Assembly (NCBI GenBank): GCA_025331565.1
Contig: JAFREQ010000076.1
Span: 1,054,001-1,118,000 of the forward strand
Length of the DNA: 64,000 bases
Direction of reading: 5' to 3'
From: Holacanthus passer
Lineage: Eukaryota > Chordata > Actinopteri > Pomacanthidae
The notes beneath the pieces are model-generated. The model was not told the origin of the DNA, made no database searches, and saw nothing but the letters and a program-made list of their open reading frames with translations. The translations under genes and the position numbers were made by a program. Positions within the stretch are counted from its first letter, which is position 1, and each line of letters begins with the position of its first letter. Of the stretch, positions 10,931-25,900 are shown piece after piece.

Positions 10931-13900
10931 CTGCAACACAGAAGACAACAGGAGGAGTTTAAATGACAGCAAATGATGGCTAATGTATCTCATTTTTTTT
11001 TAAATCTAATTTGAATATGAACTGTACAGTGGCACGGGCCAACTCACCTACTACCCTGTACACCCATTTAGGTTTTTCCTTCCACCGAACACCCACAAAG
11101 TATACAGGGACTCCAGTCAGCATGATGACCATTCCCAGGCCACAAACCACCGGCTCAGAGTACAGACTGAAGCCCAGCAGCACAGCCCAGAATACCATGT
11201 AAGTGATGGGGATCAACAGGTTTACCTGCACGGGACAGGAGCAGTCAGAAATATACACAATCTTTTTTTCCACTGTAAAGCAACTGCCACCTCGCATTCA
11301 TTGAGATTAGACTTTAGACTTTCTTCCATCTGAAACAAACATATTATTCAAATAATACTGGGATACAAATAATGTATGAGACAATAATATTAACTATTGT
11401 GTATATGTGTATTATTTTGACAAACACATGCAAGTGTCATGTAATTATCATTTGCAACACCAGGTGGAGCCAAAATATTATCAATTAATATTATTCATCC
11501 AACTACTGGTAAGTCACCTCTGAAAATGTCTAATGGTCCTGTTAACTGCTCTCAGTCTCTTACTCTGGCTGCTGAAGTTATGTTTGCTTTCACAGACTGA
11601 CGGGACAAGCTGCTGCTCAGCTGAGATGATAAACCCAAAATGATTAATCTGATACTGGTGGATGAAGCCTTATAAAGCTTCGGGAATGTATTTCCATTTG
11701 TGTGGAAGAAAAGATTCAAAGCTTTGAAGCTTCAAATGCAGTAAGTACAGTGACATCTGGTGGCTGGTTAATCTTACAGTGGCCCTTCAAGACTGGGGCC
11801 TAAATAGCCTACACATGGATACATACAGTTCCTTAATATATCCATGATCAAGGTGTTTTTCCTCCAGGAGGAAGCTGTCTTTGACCAAGCATAACATTAT
11901 AGGCACTATCTTAAGTTACAAGGGTAACTTTTTGATCCAGGCCGCGTTGACCAGTAGAGCAAGTTGAACATTGTCATTAGTTTGGCCGAGACACACAATC
12001 AACCTTTATTGGCTACAGCTGCTCCACCTGCCAGTGCTGCTCAACACTAAAACGAGGAACCAGGTTATGCTCACGTCAGCTTCTTTGGTTGATGAGTTTA
12101 TGTTATTAAATGCAGTGAAACAATTACCCTCCATGTAGACAGACTTTTTCAATAGATGTGGGCATTAAGGAAAATTCGTCAGTATGAAATTCATGTGAGG
12201 TAAGCACTTTTTCTTGTCACATTTCCAGTTCTATTCCTCAGTGTGTTCTGCTGTTATTTTTTTACCCTTTGGATTTATACTGAGAACACATATATATAAA
12301 AATTCCCAATCACAGTTTAGAAGATGAAAGTTTGAAGACTCTTGTGAGGAGTGTTGGCACAGGGATGACCTGTTTAGTTCATTTGAATGTAGACTGCAGA
12401 GGGCTTTGACTTGATGGTTAAACATTTTGACTTGTATTAAAATGCAAAAAAAAATGACATGTCATAACTTTAGTTCCTGCAGTGGACATGTGGTTCTCAG
12501 GTTTCTGTACCTTAATGGGTCTGGCCAGGTTGGGTCTGTCCTTGCGGAGGTAGAGGAGGCCGGCAATTGTTACCCCATAGGACAGATAGTTGATAAAGGA
12601 CACATAGTTGATCAGGTTGTGTGTCTCTCCAATGCACAGGATGACTATGGTGGCAATGCACTGCAGGAGATGAAGGGAGGGTTATAAATGTCAAGTGCAT
12701 GTTAAAACTAACTAAAAAATAGTACCATATTAATATTCAAAAATTATTTCTGTGTGTAATAGAGAAGACAAAACGGAGTGCAGTACTCACGCAGACCAGC
12801 AGGGCGGGGATTGGAGTGCAGTTTTTTAGGTGGATCATAGCCAGGAGATAGGGCAGGTGACCCTCCCTGGCTCCCGAGAAACACAATCTACAGACAGACA
12901 GAAACATACTTGTACTTCTTTGCAAAATACTTTGAAACATACTTCAAGCTGACGATACATGTGAGGCGTAACTCTTGACACCCTTCAGTTTTTATTTTGA
13001 ATTTTAATGTATTAAAGGACATTAAAATTAAGGTTCGGCATGTCGCAGCAAAGTGAGGTGTGTGTGTGTGTGTGTTTTACCTGGAGGAGGTGAACAGATA
13101 TCCGTTGATGCCTCCAAAGGTGGACAGTGCAACAGAGATGGGCATCACCCAGGAAAACACCCCAAGCAGCTTTTCCCCGAATGTCTGGAACAACACAACA
13201 TCTGATGGATCAGATTATCCACATTCATTCAACCCTTAACAGGAATGCGTGAACTGATTAATTTCACTGAAAGAAGCCATTTGCATTTTGAATACCCTGC
13301 TATATTAGACTGGTGATGACAGACTTTTCCTCATATGCCAGGCTACTGCTTTCAAAGGAAAGCAGTCACAAAGTGATCTCATGACTTTACCCCTGGGATC
13401 ATGAAAAAAACTTTAACTTCATTCACTGATTGATTAATTGGTTGGTTGAGGTCTATCTCATGGTTGGATTATACACTCTTGTTAAACACTACATGAAGTC
13501 CTATAAGCTCTGAGACATCCATTCATGGAGCTGGAGAGCTGCTCACCACTGCCACAGCGTTGGAGGCCAGCAGCTCCTCAGGGGTCATGGAGGAGAAGTA
13601 GGCAATGTTGGTCATAGTGTAGACCAGGGTCACCAGTGGGATGGAAATGTAGATGGCATGGGGCAGGTTCCTATAAGAGCAATGATCTTAGTAATGGCGA
13701 TAATTCAAATGTTGGTGTTCCAGTGTTACAAAACTTGAGTTTCTGCAGATTTTGCAGAGCCTTAACAAGACAAGAACATTTAGACCAACATACTCTAGTG
13801 TCTAACATAGTTTTACATGAAAACTTGTAGACATATGAAATACTATCTGTGCATGTGCGTGCCGTACTTGCGTGGCTCCACAACCTCCTCTGTGACATAG

Positions 13901-16900
13901 TTGAGGAAATTCCAGCCGCTGTAGGCAAAGGAGGCCTGAAGAAAGGCCAGCGCTATCTGTCCCACTGAGGGGTCCTGACTGAATTCAAAGGCCGTGCTGG
14001 GCTTTAGGGCATCATAGTGACCTGGAGAGGGCAAGAGGAGGGATGTGTGGATGAAACTATGAAAAGATTGTGGCCTATATAAAAAGTTACTTTCTAAATT
14101 ATTTTTTCTCATTTGTTACGATTGTTTCAATCTGAACAACTTGTAGTGTTATGTCTAGTTATGTGCACCAGGGGTCAGCAGTGTCAATACAGTATAATCT
14201 GCTGTGACAGAAAGTACAGACTGGCAGCAGCTTTCTTCCCAAATGACCTCATTTGAAACAAAAGGAAAACAAAATATTTTTGGCTCATGGTTCCACACAC
14301 AGGCGTTCAAAAGGTTTATCAACACTATAATCATTTCAAACATAAAATCCGCATATGTTCAATCTAAATCCATCCTGCAAATAAAATCCCATATTCATCT
14401 TGAATATTTCTATGAACAACACTCAGGCAATATCTTCAATTCTTAATTTTACCCAGTACATTTATTTATAAGATGTATTAGAATAAATTGATTCCTCTTA
14501 TGTCGCAGTGAGTTCTACTGCTGTCTTTTTCACATGACCGTAATGGTGACCTTTGCCATTATCTTTATTTTTTTATATATCATTTTTCTCAAGTATTTCT
14601 ATCAACAAAGCACTACTATATCTAGATATGCTTAGTTAATTCCAAACCAAACCACAATGGGACCAAACCACAGAAATTACTGTCATGTTGAGGAATTAAT
14701 CTCACCAGAATGTCTGTGTGTGTGTGTTTACCTCGACAGATTTGGATGAGTCCCACCACAATGATGAGTGCCAGAGCGAGGAGTTTTCCTACAGTGAAAA
14801 CATCCTGAATCCTTGTCGCCCAGCGCACACTGGAGCAGTTCACCCAGGTCAGGAACACTGTGGAAACACACACACATCCATATAGATATACCTAAAAGCA
14901 TCATGTTTCTGACCTCCATGTAATAACCTTAATAACCTCTCCTAATATGAAAAGAAATAAATACACTTTTCAGCTTCAGGGAATAATGAGATACCTATTC
15001 ACCAGCTGGATGCATGTTTACATAAAGCATCAATCTGAGGTTAGTTTGATGTTCAATGTAAGCCAGATGAGCTCCAAGTTGATGTCAATAACTCTGGAGT
15101 GAACAGTAAATTGAGAAATTTCCCTTTGATAACCATCAGTCATCCTTTCAATTAGTAATTTTACTGTAGTGACCTTTTGAGTAGGACACACTGGCAATTA
15201 TGTTTTAAGCACCGAGAAGGCCCTTTGACCATTTATTTAACCAAATACCACGACACGCGGATAATGCTTAAGTAGATGAGATTTTTGATTGCTGTCAGTC
15301 TCCAGTACACTGGATTGATTTCAGCACTGATGCTGACCTTGGTTTGTGTGTTAATCAGATGCGACTTAACCAGATCTAAGGGTTTCTTAGTCCTGCCCTT
15401 AAAAAGAATGTTTGTAGAGGCATATTTGTTCTTATAATTAAGTGATACAGTATGTAGTCACAGTGAGGTACACAGATATCCTGAATATCAATCACAAGGC
15501 CCCAGAATGCTATCTGAAAAACAAAAGGGCTGGTAAATGAAAATGAATACAATAAATGATCCAAAATGCAAATATAAATAATCTCATTTTAATGTACTTT
15601 TATTAAGGTCATTATTAAATACTCGTTTAAAAATCACAAGAGATGCAGCACAGCTCCATTATGCCACACTGGCAGAGAAATGAAATGTGGAGATGTGATG
15701 ACTGAAGCAGATCTTCAGCACATTCTATAGTGTTATATAGTGCTATAGCCTGCCTTCAATCTCCATACAAAATGTATCACAGTCAACAGTATATTTGAAA
15801 CATACTGTGCATATTGTGCCAGGTCACACTGACTCTGTGTGTGTGTGCGCTCCAAAGTGGGAAAAGGCTGATTTTTGGATCAATGGTTAAGTTTATGGTA
15901 AGTCTCTAGAAAATAAATATAAGTCTCTGTAAAGTTACTCAATTCAGTGTGTGTTTGTTTGTATGTGTGTGTCCCTGCTCCCCACACTCCTCCCTCAGCC
16001 ATTGATCTTGACACTGACCCTCAGTTTTGCGTGTTTGTGAGTGCCACCATAACAAGGGCTGGCCGAATTCCAAGTGAGCCAATCCGAGCAAGTACAAGTG
16101 GCTCTCCAGTTGCCCTCAAACTCAAGTGCAGGCTTACAAGTGAGAGGTAAACCCAGTAGGAAGTGTGGGCCGTGCTACCAGCACAGAGAAAGACAGAGAG
16201 AGAAAATAGTTGAAGACTTTTTTTGTAGTTACCACAAATGTGAGTCAGTAAAAACTGTGTACCATAACTGTAATTATAGTAGAATATGTACAGCATTAAT
16301 GTTTGGCTTCTTCTCTGACCTTGTCGCTCCCCACAAGGAAACATCGATCTCAGTTTGAGTCTGTGCAGCAGGGAGTGGGGAGCAGCCTCATAGGTCTATA
16401 GGTGGATGCTGGCGTGGAGGCGGGGGTTTTCAAATGCAGACAGCAAGCAGCAGCACTTTCCTTTGAGCGTTAAGGCAGCAGGCACATAGCAAAAGCATGA
16501 ACAGAGACCTGATGGCTTAAATGCACCATCAAGATTGAAAGGGTGCGTTAGATATGTGTTGCAGTGAGAGGAGTGTGTCATGTGATTGTAGCAGCGGACT
16601 CAAGTCGGGCTGCCTGAACTGGATCACAACCTTCACGTCATATATGCTGTATAATAGACTGTGTGCTCTATGATGCATGATGCTGTGATGCTATAAGCCC
16701 CTCGTTACCTAATTGAAAAGGCAATTTCACACGTCTCATGTTTTGAATAATCAGCTCCAACTTGGCTGAAGGCTAAATTCAATACTGTCACATTAACATA
16801 AAGAGCATAACACGCACAAGGTTAATAAACAATGACAGATGTTAAATGTATTTTCTGCCTTGAGAGCCCTGCAATACATTTAATCATCATTTTCATGCAC

Positions 16901-19900
16901 AAAGAAATCAGCATAATAAACCATGAAATACTGTGAAAGAGCCAATTTTAAGTTGCAGAGGAGATTCTGCTCATGTCAGCTCAAATGGGTTTTCAGTGTT
17001 TTACATTTGCAAAATTGTGCAATATTAACTAAACACCTTTCTTTCTAAATTTAACAATGAAAACTAAACTTTTCTACAAACTCATAAACAGACAGCCATA
17101 ACCATCTTAAATGTACTCACGATTTTAAAGAACTGTTTTTAGGCTTTGTTCAGTGTAACATGAATTAAAATATGTCTGGCTACATATACACACACACTTG
17201 TATGTTGGAAGTATCTGTCCACAATTTAACATTACTTCCTTTTTTAATTCTCTTTTTTTTCTCCTATATTACAGTTCTCTTCATGCACAACAGCAACCTG
17301 TTGGTCTGCTTTGCCACTTCGTAGGGGGTGTATCATTCCCTGGTTTTCACGCACCTTTGGACCATTGCTTGTGTTTGACATGCACTCAGAATGGTGTGGC
17401 GCTTTGAGAAAACATATCGAGAGCTAGCGATTAGGATGCAGTTTAGGCCATAAGGTGTGTGTGTGTGAGTGTCTGTCTTTCCAGTTTCCTTTTTCATTCT
17501 CTCTTGCGTCAGTTTTCTGCAGCTTGGTCTTGTTTACCTCCTCTCTTTATTGAATTTAATCTCTTAATTTCTCAGTTTCTCTCCTCCTAGCTTTAATAAA
17601 CACATGCACTCTCTTGCAGGAGTGGCACAGCAGTATATGTGTGAGTACGAGCATATACAGACGGGGGGGGTGTTGTCGACCATCTCATCCATCACCGGGG
17701 GCAAGGTTCCCCTCCCACCACAGAAATCTGAACAAACTGCTTCCGCTGGCACGGGCACACACACATACACACACGTGTGAATTGTTGGCAGGAAGTATTG
17801 GTGGCACCGGGCACAGCTTTCTCTCCCCTACAACACCGCTGTGTTTTATAGTCAGCTACCCTCGGGGTGCTACATGCATTTCCGTTCCTGTGTTCCTGTG
17901 AACCCCCACCTCAGTGTTAACCCTGACAGGAAGGAGGTGCCAGTGGGCTTTGAATGTGACAGCGCAGGTAAATCTGTGTCCTGCTGTCACAGCTTCTATT
18001 GAAGGCTGCCTCAGCACTAGCATACTAAACTAATTACTGCTTTTGCTCCTAATGGATTCTGATCCCAACTTCGTGCAGATTTATCAGGGGGCTTTAACCT
18101 CAGGAACGCCTCCTCCTGGTCCAGGATTTGGTCACTGGAGTTGCTGAACTGGCAATAACCCCTCAGCCCTGTCTATCCACCACAAGGTGTCTGACCCCAG
18201 GATCGTTTCAAACTACAGTAAATCTACAGGATTTAGTCTGGGTGAAATAAATACAGCGACATGCTGACAACTAACAGAGTACAGTCAGTGATGTAGTGTA
18301 GGGGTGGAGAAAGGGAAGACGGCACCCAGCCATTATTGTTAACTTTTTTAACATTTATTTCAGACTTCAACTCTTTTAAAAGAGACTTTACCAAGAGGCC
18401 AACAACACAGACAGTTGCAGACAGATGAGGGAGCACATCATTATCGTGTTCAATGGTAAAGAGTAGATTTTAGTTTTGTAAGAGAAGAAGCAAAACTTAT
18501 TCTTTATGAAATTCCTTAATTGCTATTCTAAAAAGATTTTTTCAGATTGGATTTTGTTTTAAAATAACTCCTTTCAATAAAAATATAAAGTCACCTCATA
18601 TCACTGACTCCTATTTCTACTGAACTATCCTTAAACATAAATGATATTCCCATCTAAACATAGATGAGAATAACTTGAGACAAAGAATGAATATGGAAAC
18701 TTGATTGGACTTACGGTCTTCTCGTAATCATTCCAGATTAAACTGTTCATAATTCCACCGTTCATTTTCACTCTATTATATATATATATTTCTGTTTTAT
18801 TTAGGTATTTTATTTCAAGCCAGATTCTTTTATATTTTATTGCTCGATTGATCTTTGTTAGACTTGTAGGCACATAAGAATTTCACTGTGCATTGTACTG
18901 TGTATTATTCTATATGTGACAATAATACTTGTTTTAATTTGATTTCTGATTTGTGTTTTTGTGCAGTTCTCTTATCAGTGTGTCAGTTTGCAGTCACAGT
19001 GGAAAATTCAGCATTCCTATCTGACAGGAAGAGGCTTTTTTCCGTTCTATACCTCTCACAGAGCTGTGAGTGTAGACATGTCTAAAGATGAATCCAGATA
19101 CTACAAAAGCGACAGGCTTCTTTTTGCTGGTGAATTTCCTGTGGTGCATTTACTTTTTATTGTATTTAATCTTAAACAGATGAGATAGAAAAGAAGCTCA
19201 CAACTTAGCAGGCGGCGTTTTGTGTTTTTATTTTCTTTCAGGATAGAACGATCCAATATGTGCATTATGTGATTTTCTCTTTATCCCATGAGTCATCTTA
19301 CCCCCCCCATTGACCTTTTTTTCTTTTTTCAATGAACCACTCAAATTTTTCCATCTGCAGAGCAGCTGTAGCTGTAAGTCTGGTGGCTAACCATGATCCC
19401 TCAATCAAATTCTAAAAGGAGTTTTGTACTTAATTCAACATAACAAGGCCAGCATGATCAGGGAATCTGTCGAGGTCTGGGATTGCCAAAAGTAAATTAA
19501 AATCACTCAACCACTTTAAAATGTAATGTGTGCGTGATGTCTGTATTTTTTCATAGCCTGCATACTGCACACGGCTTTATTCATTTGTATCTACACTGTG
19601 CCTATAGCTGAATTGTTGGTCTGACTTTTAGGGCACCCATAAAGAGCAGAACAACCACACGACTTAAGGCACAAACACACAGCGTGCCTGTGAAGGGCAT
19701 TCAGCTTCTGGCAGCAGTTTGGTTTTTAACATCTGAAGTAAAATCTTAATCAGTCTGAGATATAACATCTGATTAGCTGAAACATATTCCTACTTTTCCT
19801 CTTTCCACCACTGCTGCACCACCCCACTGATGTGGCACGCACAAGAGGTGACTGAAATTGGCTCCCTGCTGCGCTGGAATGAACAACAGAAGCTGCTTTT

Positions 19901-22900
19901 GCTGTTTCTCCTCAGTGAAGCGGAGTGAGGAAGAATCAGGGTGTGTAACCAATCTTGATTTGACAAAAAAAAAAAACATCTAGTGAATGTCAGGTATGAT
20001 GTGAAATGAATGACGCTTGGGTCAGTGAGGCCTGTTACAATAAGATAAACCTTTATTCGTCCCACCGTGGGGAAATTTACAATCGCTTTCACATTTTCAA
20101 GAAATGAGACATTTATTCTACTGTTTACCGCTAGAATATATGCTGATGGCAGATTCCAGATATTTATCGTGTAAAACAGATTAATATTTAACAGAATAAA
20201 GCGGTGCCACAGAGTAAATCTGCTGAAATGGCAGTACTAGTCGCATGACCATGCTGCTGTGTGCTGTCCAGTGCTTCTATTCTTAGAAGAACACAACCAG
20301 CCCACAACTGGACCTGTCTGGTTTTCACTCACACACACACACACACACACCTGGGTCACTTGTGACACTCAGGGGAGGAGGTTTTGGCGGGGGGGCATAT
20401 CTAGCCTGACTTAGATTCAGAAACCCTTCACCAAGAAAAGTTCAGTTGACATAACAAGGGCCTCAATAAGACTCAACATTTAATCCAGTTAATCCCACTG
20501 AGTATTTCAGAAAACACTGTCCACAAAGCACTGGAAAATGTTTAGACACTTCAACTTTTTATTGCCTACAGTGACCTACAGTCTCAAAACTGATCTCCAG
20601 TTTTCTGAATTCTCTTTGGGTGGATTATGAGCTACTTGAGGTTTTTAACTTCTGTGGGTCAGGTACTGGTTTATGGGCCTGAATTTCTCTAGAAGTGTGT
20701 TTATGATTAACACTACTTACAGTGACTCACCGTATACAGAGCGGTGTCAGCCAAAGGCTAAAGCAATGTGTGTGACCTTTGAATTAAAATAGCAATCTAT
20801 CCTGTTCCCTCAGTAAAGGCTGCATGTGGTGATCGCAATAATCATTCCCACACTTTTCATTCCCGCACCACAGCGATGACGGCATAGAGAACAAACTAAG
20901 TTTATCATTTACACCAGGGACACGTCTCACTTCCATGCATCTGCTTTTGGTGTTTCAGGGTGATGGAGCTACAGTGAAAACACTTCTCAGACTGTTTATT
21001 ATCAGTTTCTCTATCATGCAAGATTCTTGTAAGGTTCAGGGGAGTATCTTCTCCATCTGGTAGCAGGGTGCTCACGTTTGACACTTGCTCACAAGTTGCT
21101 GATAAAGTTTGAGACCTAGGGGTTGCAGTTTATATAACTGCTGATCACAGACAGATGACTACAATCTCACTGTGATGCAGGTCTCAACTGTGATGCTGTG
21201 GACCAGAGAGGAGGTGGTGCCAAGCAGCCAATAGGAACATCAAACAGCCAACCGGAATGTCAACTGGCCAATGGGATCCCCCATCAGTGATGTGCAAGGT
21301 GTCCTGCCCATTTCCTGTTTCCATGGTGCTCAGTGACAGGAGCGTCACGGTAACCACTGTCAAACAATGCACAATGGCGCAGACACACCCTCTCATTAGC
21401 GGCGTCCACAAAGGCTGGCACCATTATATAGTCTGACACCGATACTGACACACACATACGCATGCACACGTGCACGCACGCACACACACAAACTCGTGCA
21501 GCACATACGCACACAGAGTGGGCCCCTGGCCTAACCAGGCAGCAGTTGTAACATTCTGTCGCCAAAAATAGTGGAGGTCCACCCGTGTGCTCTGCAAATG
21601 CTAACCTCAGCCTGACACATGCAACACTCTCACACACGGACACCCATCCCTCTCCTGTCTATCCCCCCGTTTCTCCATCCAGTTCAGACAAGACCAAACT
21701 GGCTGGCTGGTCGACCAGATACGTGCACAGTCTGCTTTTGCCACCGGCTATTTAAATACAGATCGCTGTACTCCAACATTTCAAGCAAAGGCTCTGATCA
21801 GATTAGAGTCTGGAAATAGAGCACAGCGTTTCATAAGGAATTATCAAATGACAATGACAGCCGTCAGCAGACTGAACTATCAATGTGTCAGAATAACTTC
21901 AAGCCATGAGATGAAAGTAGCTGGGTTTAGTTTGGAGAGTTTGTTGTACCCTTTGTCGTTTGGTGGCGTTGCCCTTGATTTACATTCATTGAGCCTCTTC
22001 CCACCTGTTAGTCACTCACTCCCACGCTGGTCACTACATGAAGCAAATATTTGTCTGGACAGGGACTTCTTTTTCCTTACTCTCATTTGTTTTGGCAGCA
22101 CTTATTTATGATATGCCGTCATTCAATAATTCTTCAATCGATTTTACGTGTGCGCTCACCTTTTACCCTTGACCCTAAGATCAGTTGCTTGTAATGCTGA
22201 TCTAGGAAAGGAAGTCTGCTCTGACGTTTACCTCACTGGGAGTCACTCTGGGTCATACAGTCAGCTGACCTGAATGTCTGAAGCAACAGAACGTCTGAAG
22301 TATCATACTGAGAACGGGGATGTTGTGGTGACTGGGGCTGAGGCCAGAGCGACAGCAAGCAGCCAACAGGAATGTAAACCGACCACTCACAGAGTCAATC
22401 CACCAATGGGATTCTCTGAAACTGATTTCAAAGATCATCATCAACTCATCATCTGTCAGACTTTCTTGAGCCAATCAGCCCGACAAACCTAGTCAACATT
22501 TCAGCCATCATGTAGCTTGTCTGTTTGGAAATGCTGAGCAAAGCCTCTGACAAACACTGATCATTAACAGCAGTCAAAATTCTATATCTATATTATATAT
22601 ATCAGAGCCCGAATCTGTGTCATCTTCAGATTGCTTGAAAAATAACTCAAATTATTCAAATAATTGGCAATTGTTTATTTTTCAATCGACTAATGGTTGC
22701 AGCTCTCGGGTACTGCCCTTTATTTCCTCACACTGTTTGACATCAGGGAGTTGTCAGACATTGCTTATCGTGCTTCTCCCCATCACAGATGTAAGATAAG
22801 ATAAGCTTTTACTTTATTTACTTTATTATTGGAAATTTTCCAACACACACAATAGTGATTGTACCTTCACCCAGTTGAATAAAAGCTTTTACATTTGGGG

Positions 22901-25900
22901 TTTTAATGCTGCATTCATCAAGCGAATGGTCTGACAGTCCTGCTGCTACAGCCCGGCTGTGTTACAAACTGTGCATGGTGGCACAGCTCCTCTCCTCTCA
23001 CAAATTCCAGGACATTCAAGGCTGAAAACGAACGGCAGGCGTGTTTTGAAGAATTTAAATGTTGCACCCAGTTTACAGTAGGTACTGCCATGTTGATGTA
23101 GCATAAGACTGCATTTCAGAAACCTGACAGGGAAGGAATCCTGCCTTTCTCCTAGCCTTTGCCCTGGAAAAATCATCCACTGCACAGGACTTCATGTGTT
23201 TTAAATTTCAGTTTGTTTGGGATCAACAGAAGAACCATGTGGTTAGCATTAGCAGCAGTAGTTACCCTGGCTGAACAGTTCCCACAGAAAATCAGAGGAA
23301 CTTGAGAGTTTGGGATGCACTGATTGACTGATGATCTCTGGGGAGTACAGATGATGACGATACAGATGACGATTGATTGGTGATTGGTTTTTCCTATGCC
23401 GATAATGAGAACTAAGATGTTATAAAAATAATCTCTGGAATATGCGTCCTATTGTGTACTTAGAGATGTTTCTGGTTGAGTGTTGAGCCCCATTAATCAA
23501 CATGAGTGACAATTCAACTTTAAATCCATAATTATAAACCAGTTTGCTGTCTCTTTTCCATGCAGCTGACAACCTGCATCTCTGTTCTCCATATTCCAAA
23601 GTTATTAGTGTAACAAAGTTACACAAGTAACAAAGTTATGTCATGGACATAATTTGGATTGTGATATTAAAGATAAGATAATAATGTTAAACAGAACACG
23701 ATGCTGTGACATTGTCGCACCAAGCACAAATACAAGATGCTACATTTTGACATTAAGACTAGGTCGTCCATGCTGGCTTTTTGTCTGGTGCCCTGTGATG
23801 GAACTCTCCCCCTTTCCTCTTCTACTCCTGCCACCCCCATAGCCCAAGTTACCACAAGTGGTAATAAAACTCCGATTCCTAAAAGTTGGGACGCTGTGTA
23901 AAACATTATAAAACAGAATGTTATTATTTGCTTATCCTTTTTGACATATACTCAATTGAAAACATTACAGAGACAATATATTAACGTTTAAAATATTGGG
24001 ATTAATACTTGGGACAGGAGCAACAAAAGACTGTGAAAGTTGTGGACTGATCCAAAAACACGTTTTGGGATCAGTCCACAGGTAAACAGGTTGATTGGTA
24101 ACAGGTGATAGTATCATGATTAGGTATGAAAGGTTCATCCTGGAAAGGCTCAGTCGTTCAACACTTTGCCAAACACATGGTTGTATAAAGGAGATTACTA
24201 CATGGGCTCAGGAACACTTCGTAAAACTGTTATCAGTAAACAAAGTTTTATAACAATTGCATTGTGTTTTTAATTCACGTTTTACACAGTGTCATAACTT
24301 CTCAGGGTTTCAGAAACAATCGCTCAAACATAATTCATGAATCCTGACTAAAAGGTCTTTCAGCAGGCTTTGGGCTGCTTGTTACTCACAGATACAGATG
24401 GTGGCGAGAAGCCTGGTGGCAATGTATGGAGGCAGGCAGTTCTGGAAAGCCGGCTGCAAGACGTAATTGGAGAAGGTGAGCGCAATGACAGCCAGCGTGG
24501 TCGGGTACATGATGAGGACAGCACTCCATAACAACAGGAAGCTGTAGGATGAAGAGACACACTAAGTTTCATGTGAGAGAGTAAACAGTCCCTTTATTTA
24601 AACTTGAGATTAATATGGAGAAGTTGCTGCTACAAGCTGTGGTTCTGACTGTTATTTGGACAGGAAAGGGGCTCTCATGGCGCTAATACTAAGAGCTGCC
24701 CAGCACGACAAGAGTTATCTTGCGGTTGGGGTTGGTTGACTTTGCATCAGTTATGAGAGACTGATGCATGAGGAGAAGACGGTGAAAAAAAGCACTATAT
24801 AGCAGATGGAAACGGTTATACATATATGCCTGATCTTACTGTGAATGACACTGTGACTTCTCCTGAGACTTTTCTCACAGTGCAGCCCTCTATTTAGTAA
24901 TATAATACTGAATAAAGTGACATCCAATACAAAATAGTCACAGATTTTGCCACATCTGGGTCCAGCATGGACCACAGTAAAGAAGGACAGACTGGTAGCT
25001 GCAGAGGTGGCGGTTCACCTCCTGGGCACTGCATGCATCAGCACTGTTGTCCATTATACTTTTTTTTTTTTTAAAAGTTCAGCTTTTCTTGCTTACACTG
25101 CAAGGCAGAGTCTATGTGTGTTGGCGTAAGTCAATGTTTTACTGTAGTGAGAGCAAAGATGCGGAACCAGCAGTGCAGCCCTCCATTTAGTAATATAATA
25201 CTGGATAAAGTGACATCCAATACAAAATAGTCACAGATTTTGCCACATCTGGGTCCAGCATGGACCACAGTAAAGAAGAACGGACTGGTAGCTGCAGAGG
25301 TGGCAGTTCACCTCCTGGGCACTGCAAAGGTGTCACTGAGCAAGGTACCGAACCCCTGGAGCACCTGACTATGTGGCAGCCACAACTAATGCGCGTGTGT
25401 ATGTTTCCTATCTGAAAAATAACATTATTATTATTGTTAATATTAATGAAAATTAACAGCAAATTTTTTACATCTTCCCAAGGCATATTAATAAAGTACA
25501 CCAATTCTAAAAATTGATTAGTGATCAGTGTTGGATAGGTGAGGTTATTGTTGTTCTATGGTGATACCTAGTGACGGCCATATTTAATGGTGTCTGAGGA
25601 TTAAAAACAGAAGTTAATGATATTGTAGTGTATGTGTAAATGAATGAGCTAAACAAAGCCACACAGGACTAAAGTAGTGCCACCAGGCAGGCACACTGGA
25701 GGCCATGTTTGACCTTCTTACAGTACTGCTTTATGATCAGCTGACATGTCACATGGCAGTCACAAGACCTTCAGAGCTGATTGGTTCCAGCAGGGCAGTC
25801 CTATTAAACCACCCCTTTTGTGTACATGCCCTAGACTGTCGCAGCATAATCCATACCACGTGAATACAGTTACTAGAAACTAACATGAAATTCTCAAAAC

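Larger units (their letters stand above)
14858..24389 (-). other. slc7a10 intron 3 (9.5 kb, largest)
   Basis: Largest intron of the gene. It contains a CA microsatellite (20330-20351), a LINE/SINE tail relic in reverse orientation (20041-20080), a related relic near 22790-22850, a pair of CCAAT-rich short repeats (21220-21290, 22353-22422), CA-rich sequence near 21440-21490 and an inverted-repeat transposon copy at 23868-24309. No hidden exon was found. Confidence 0.6.

Noticed and set aside
10980..11297. slc7a10 exon 10 frame extended at both ends as a separate 105-codon gene
   Set aside because: Only 11048-11225 is coding; the extensions cross splice sites that agree in phase with exons 9 and 11.
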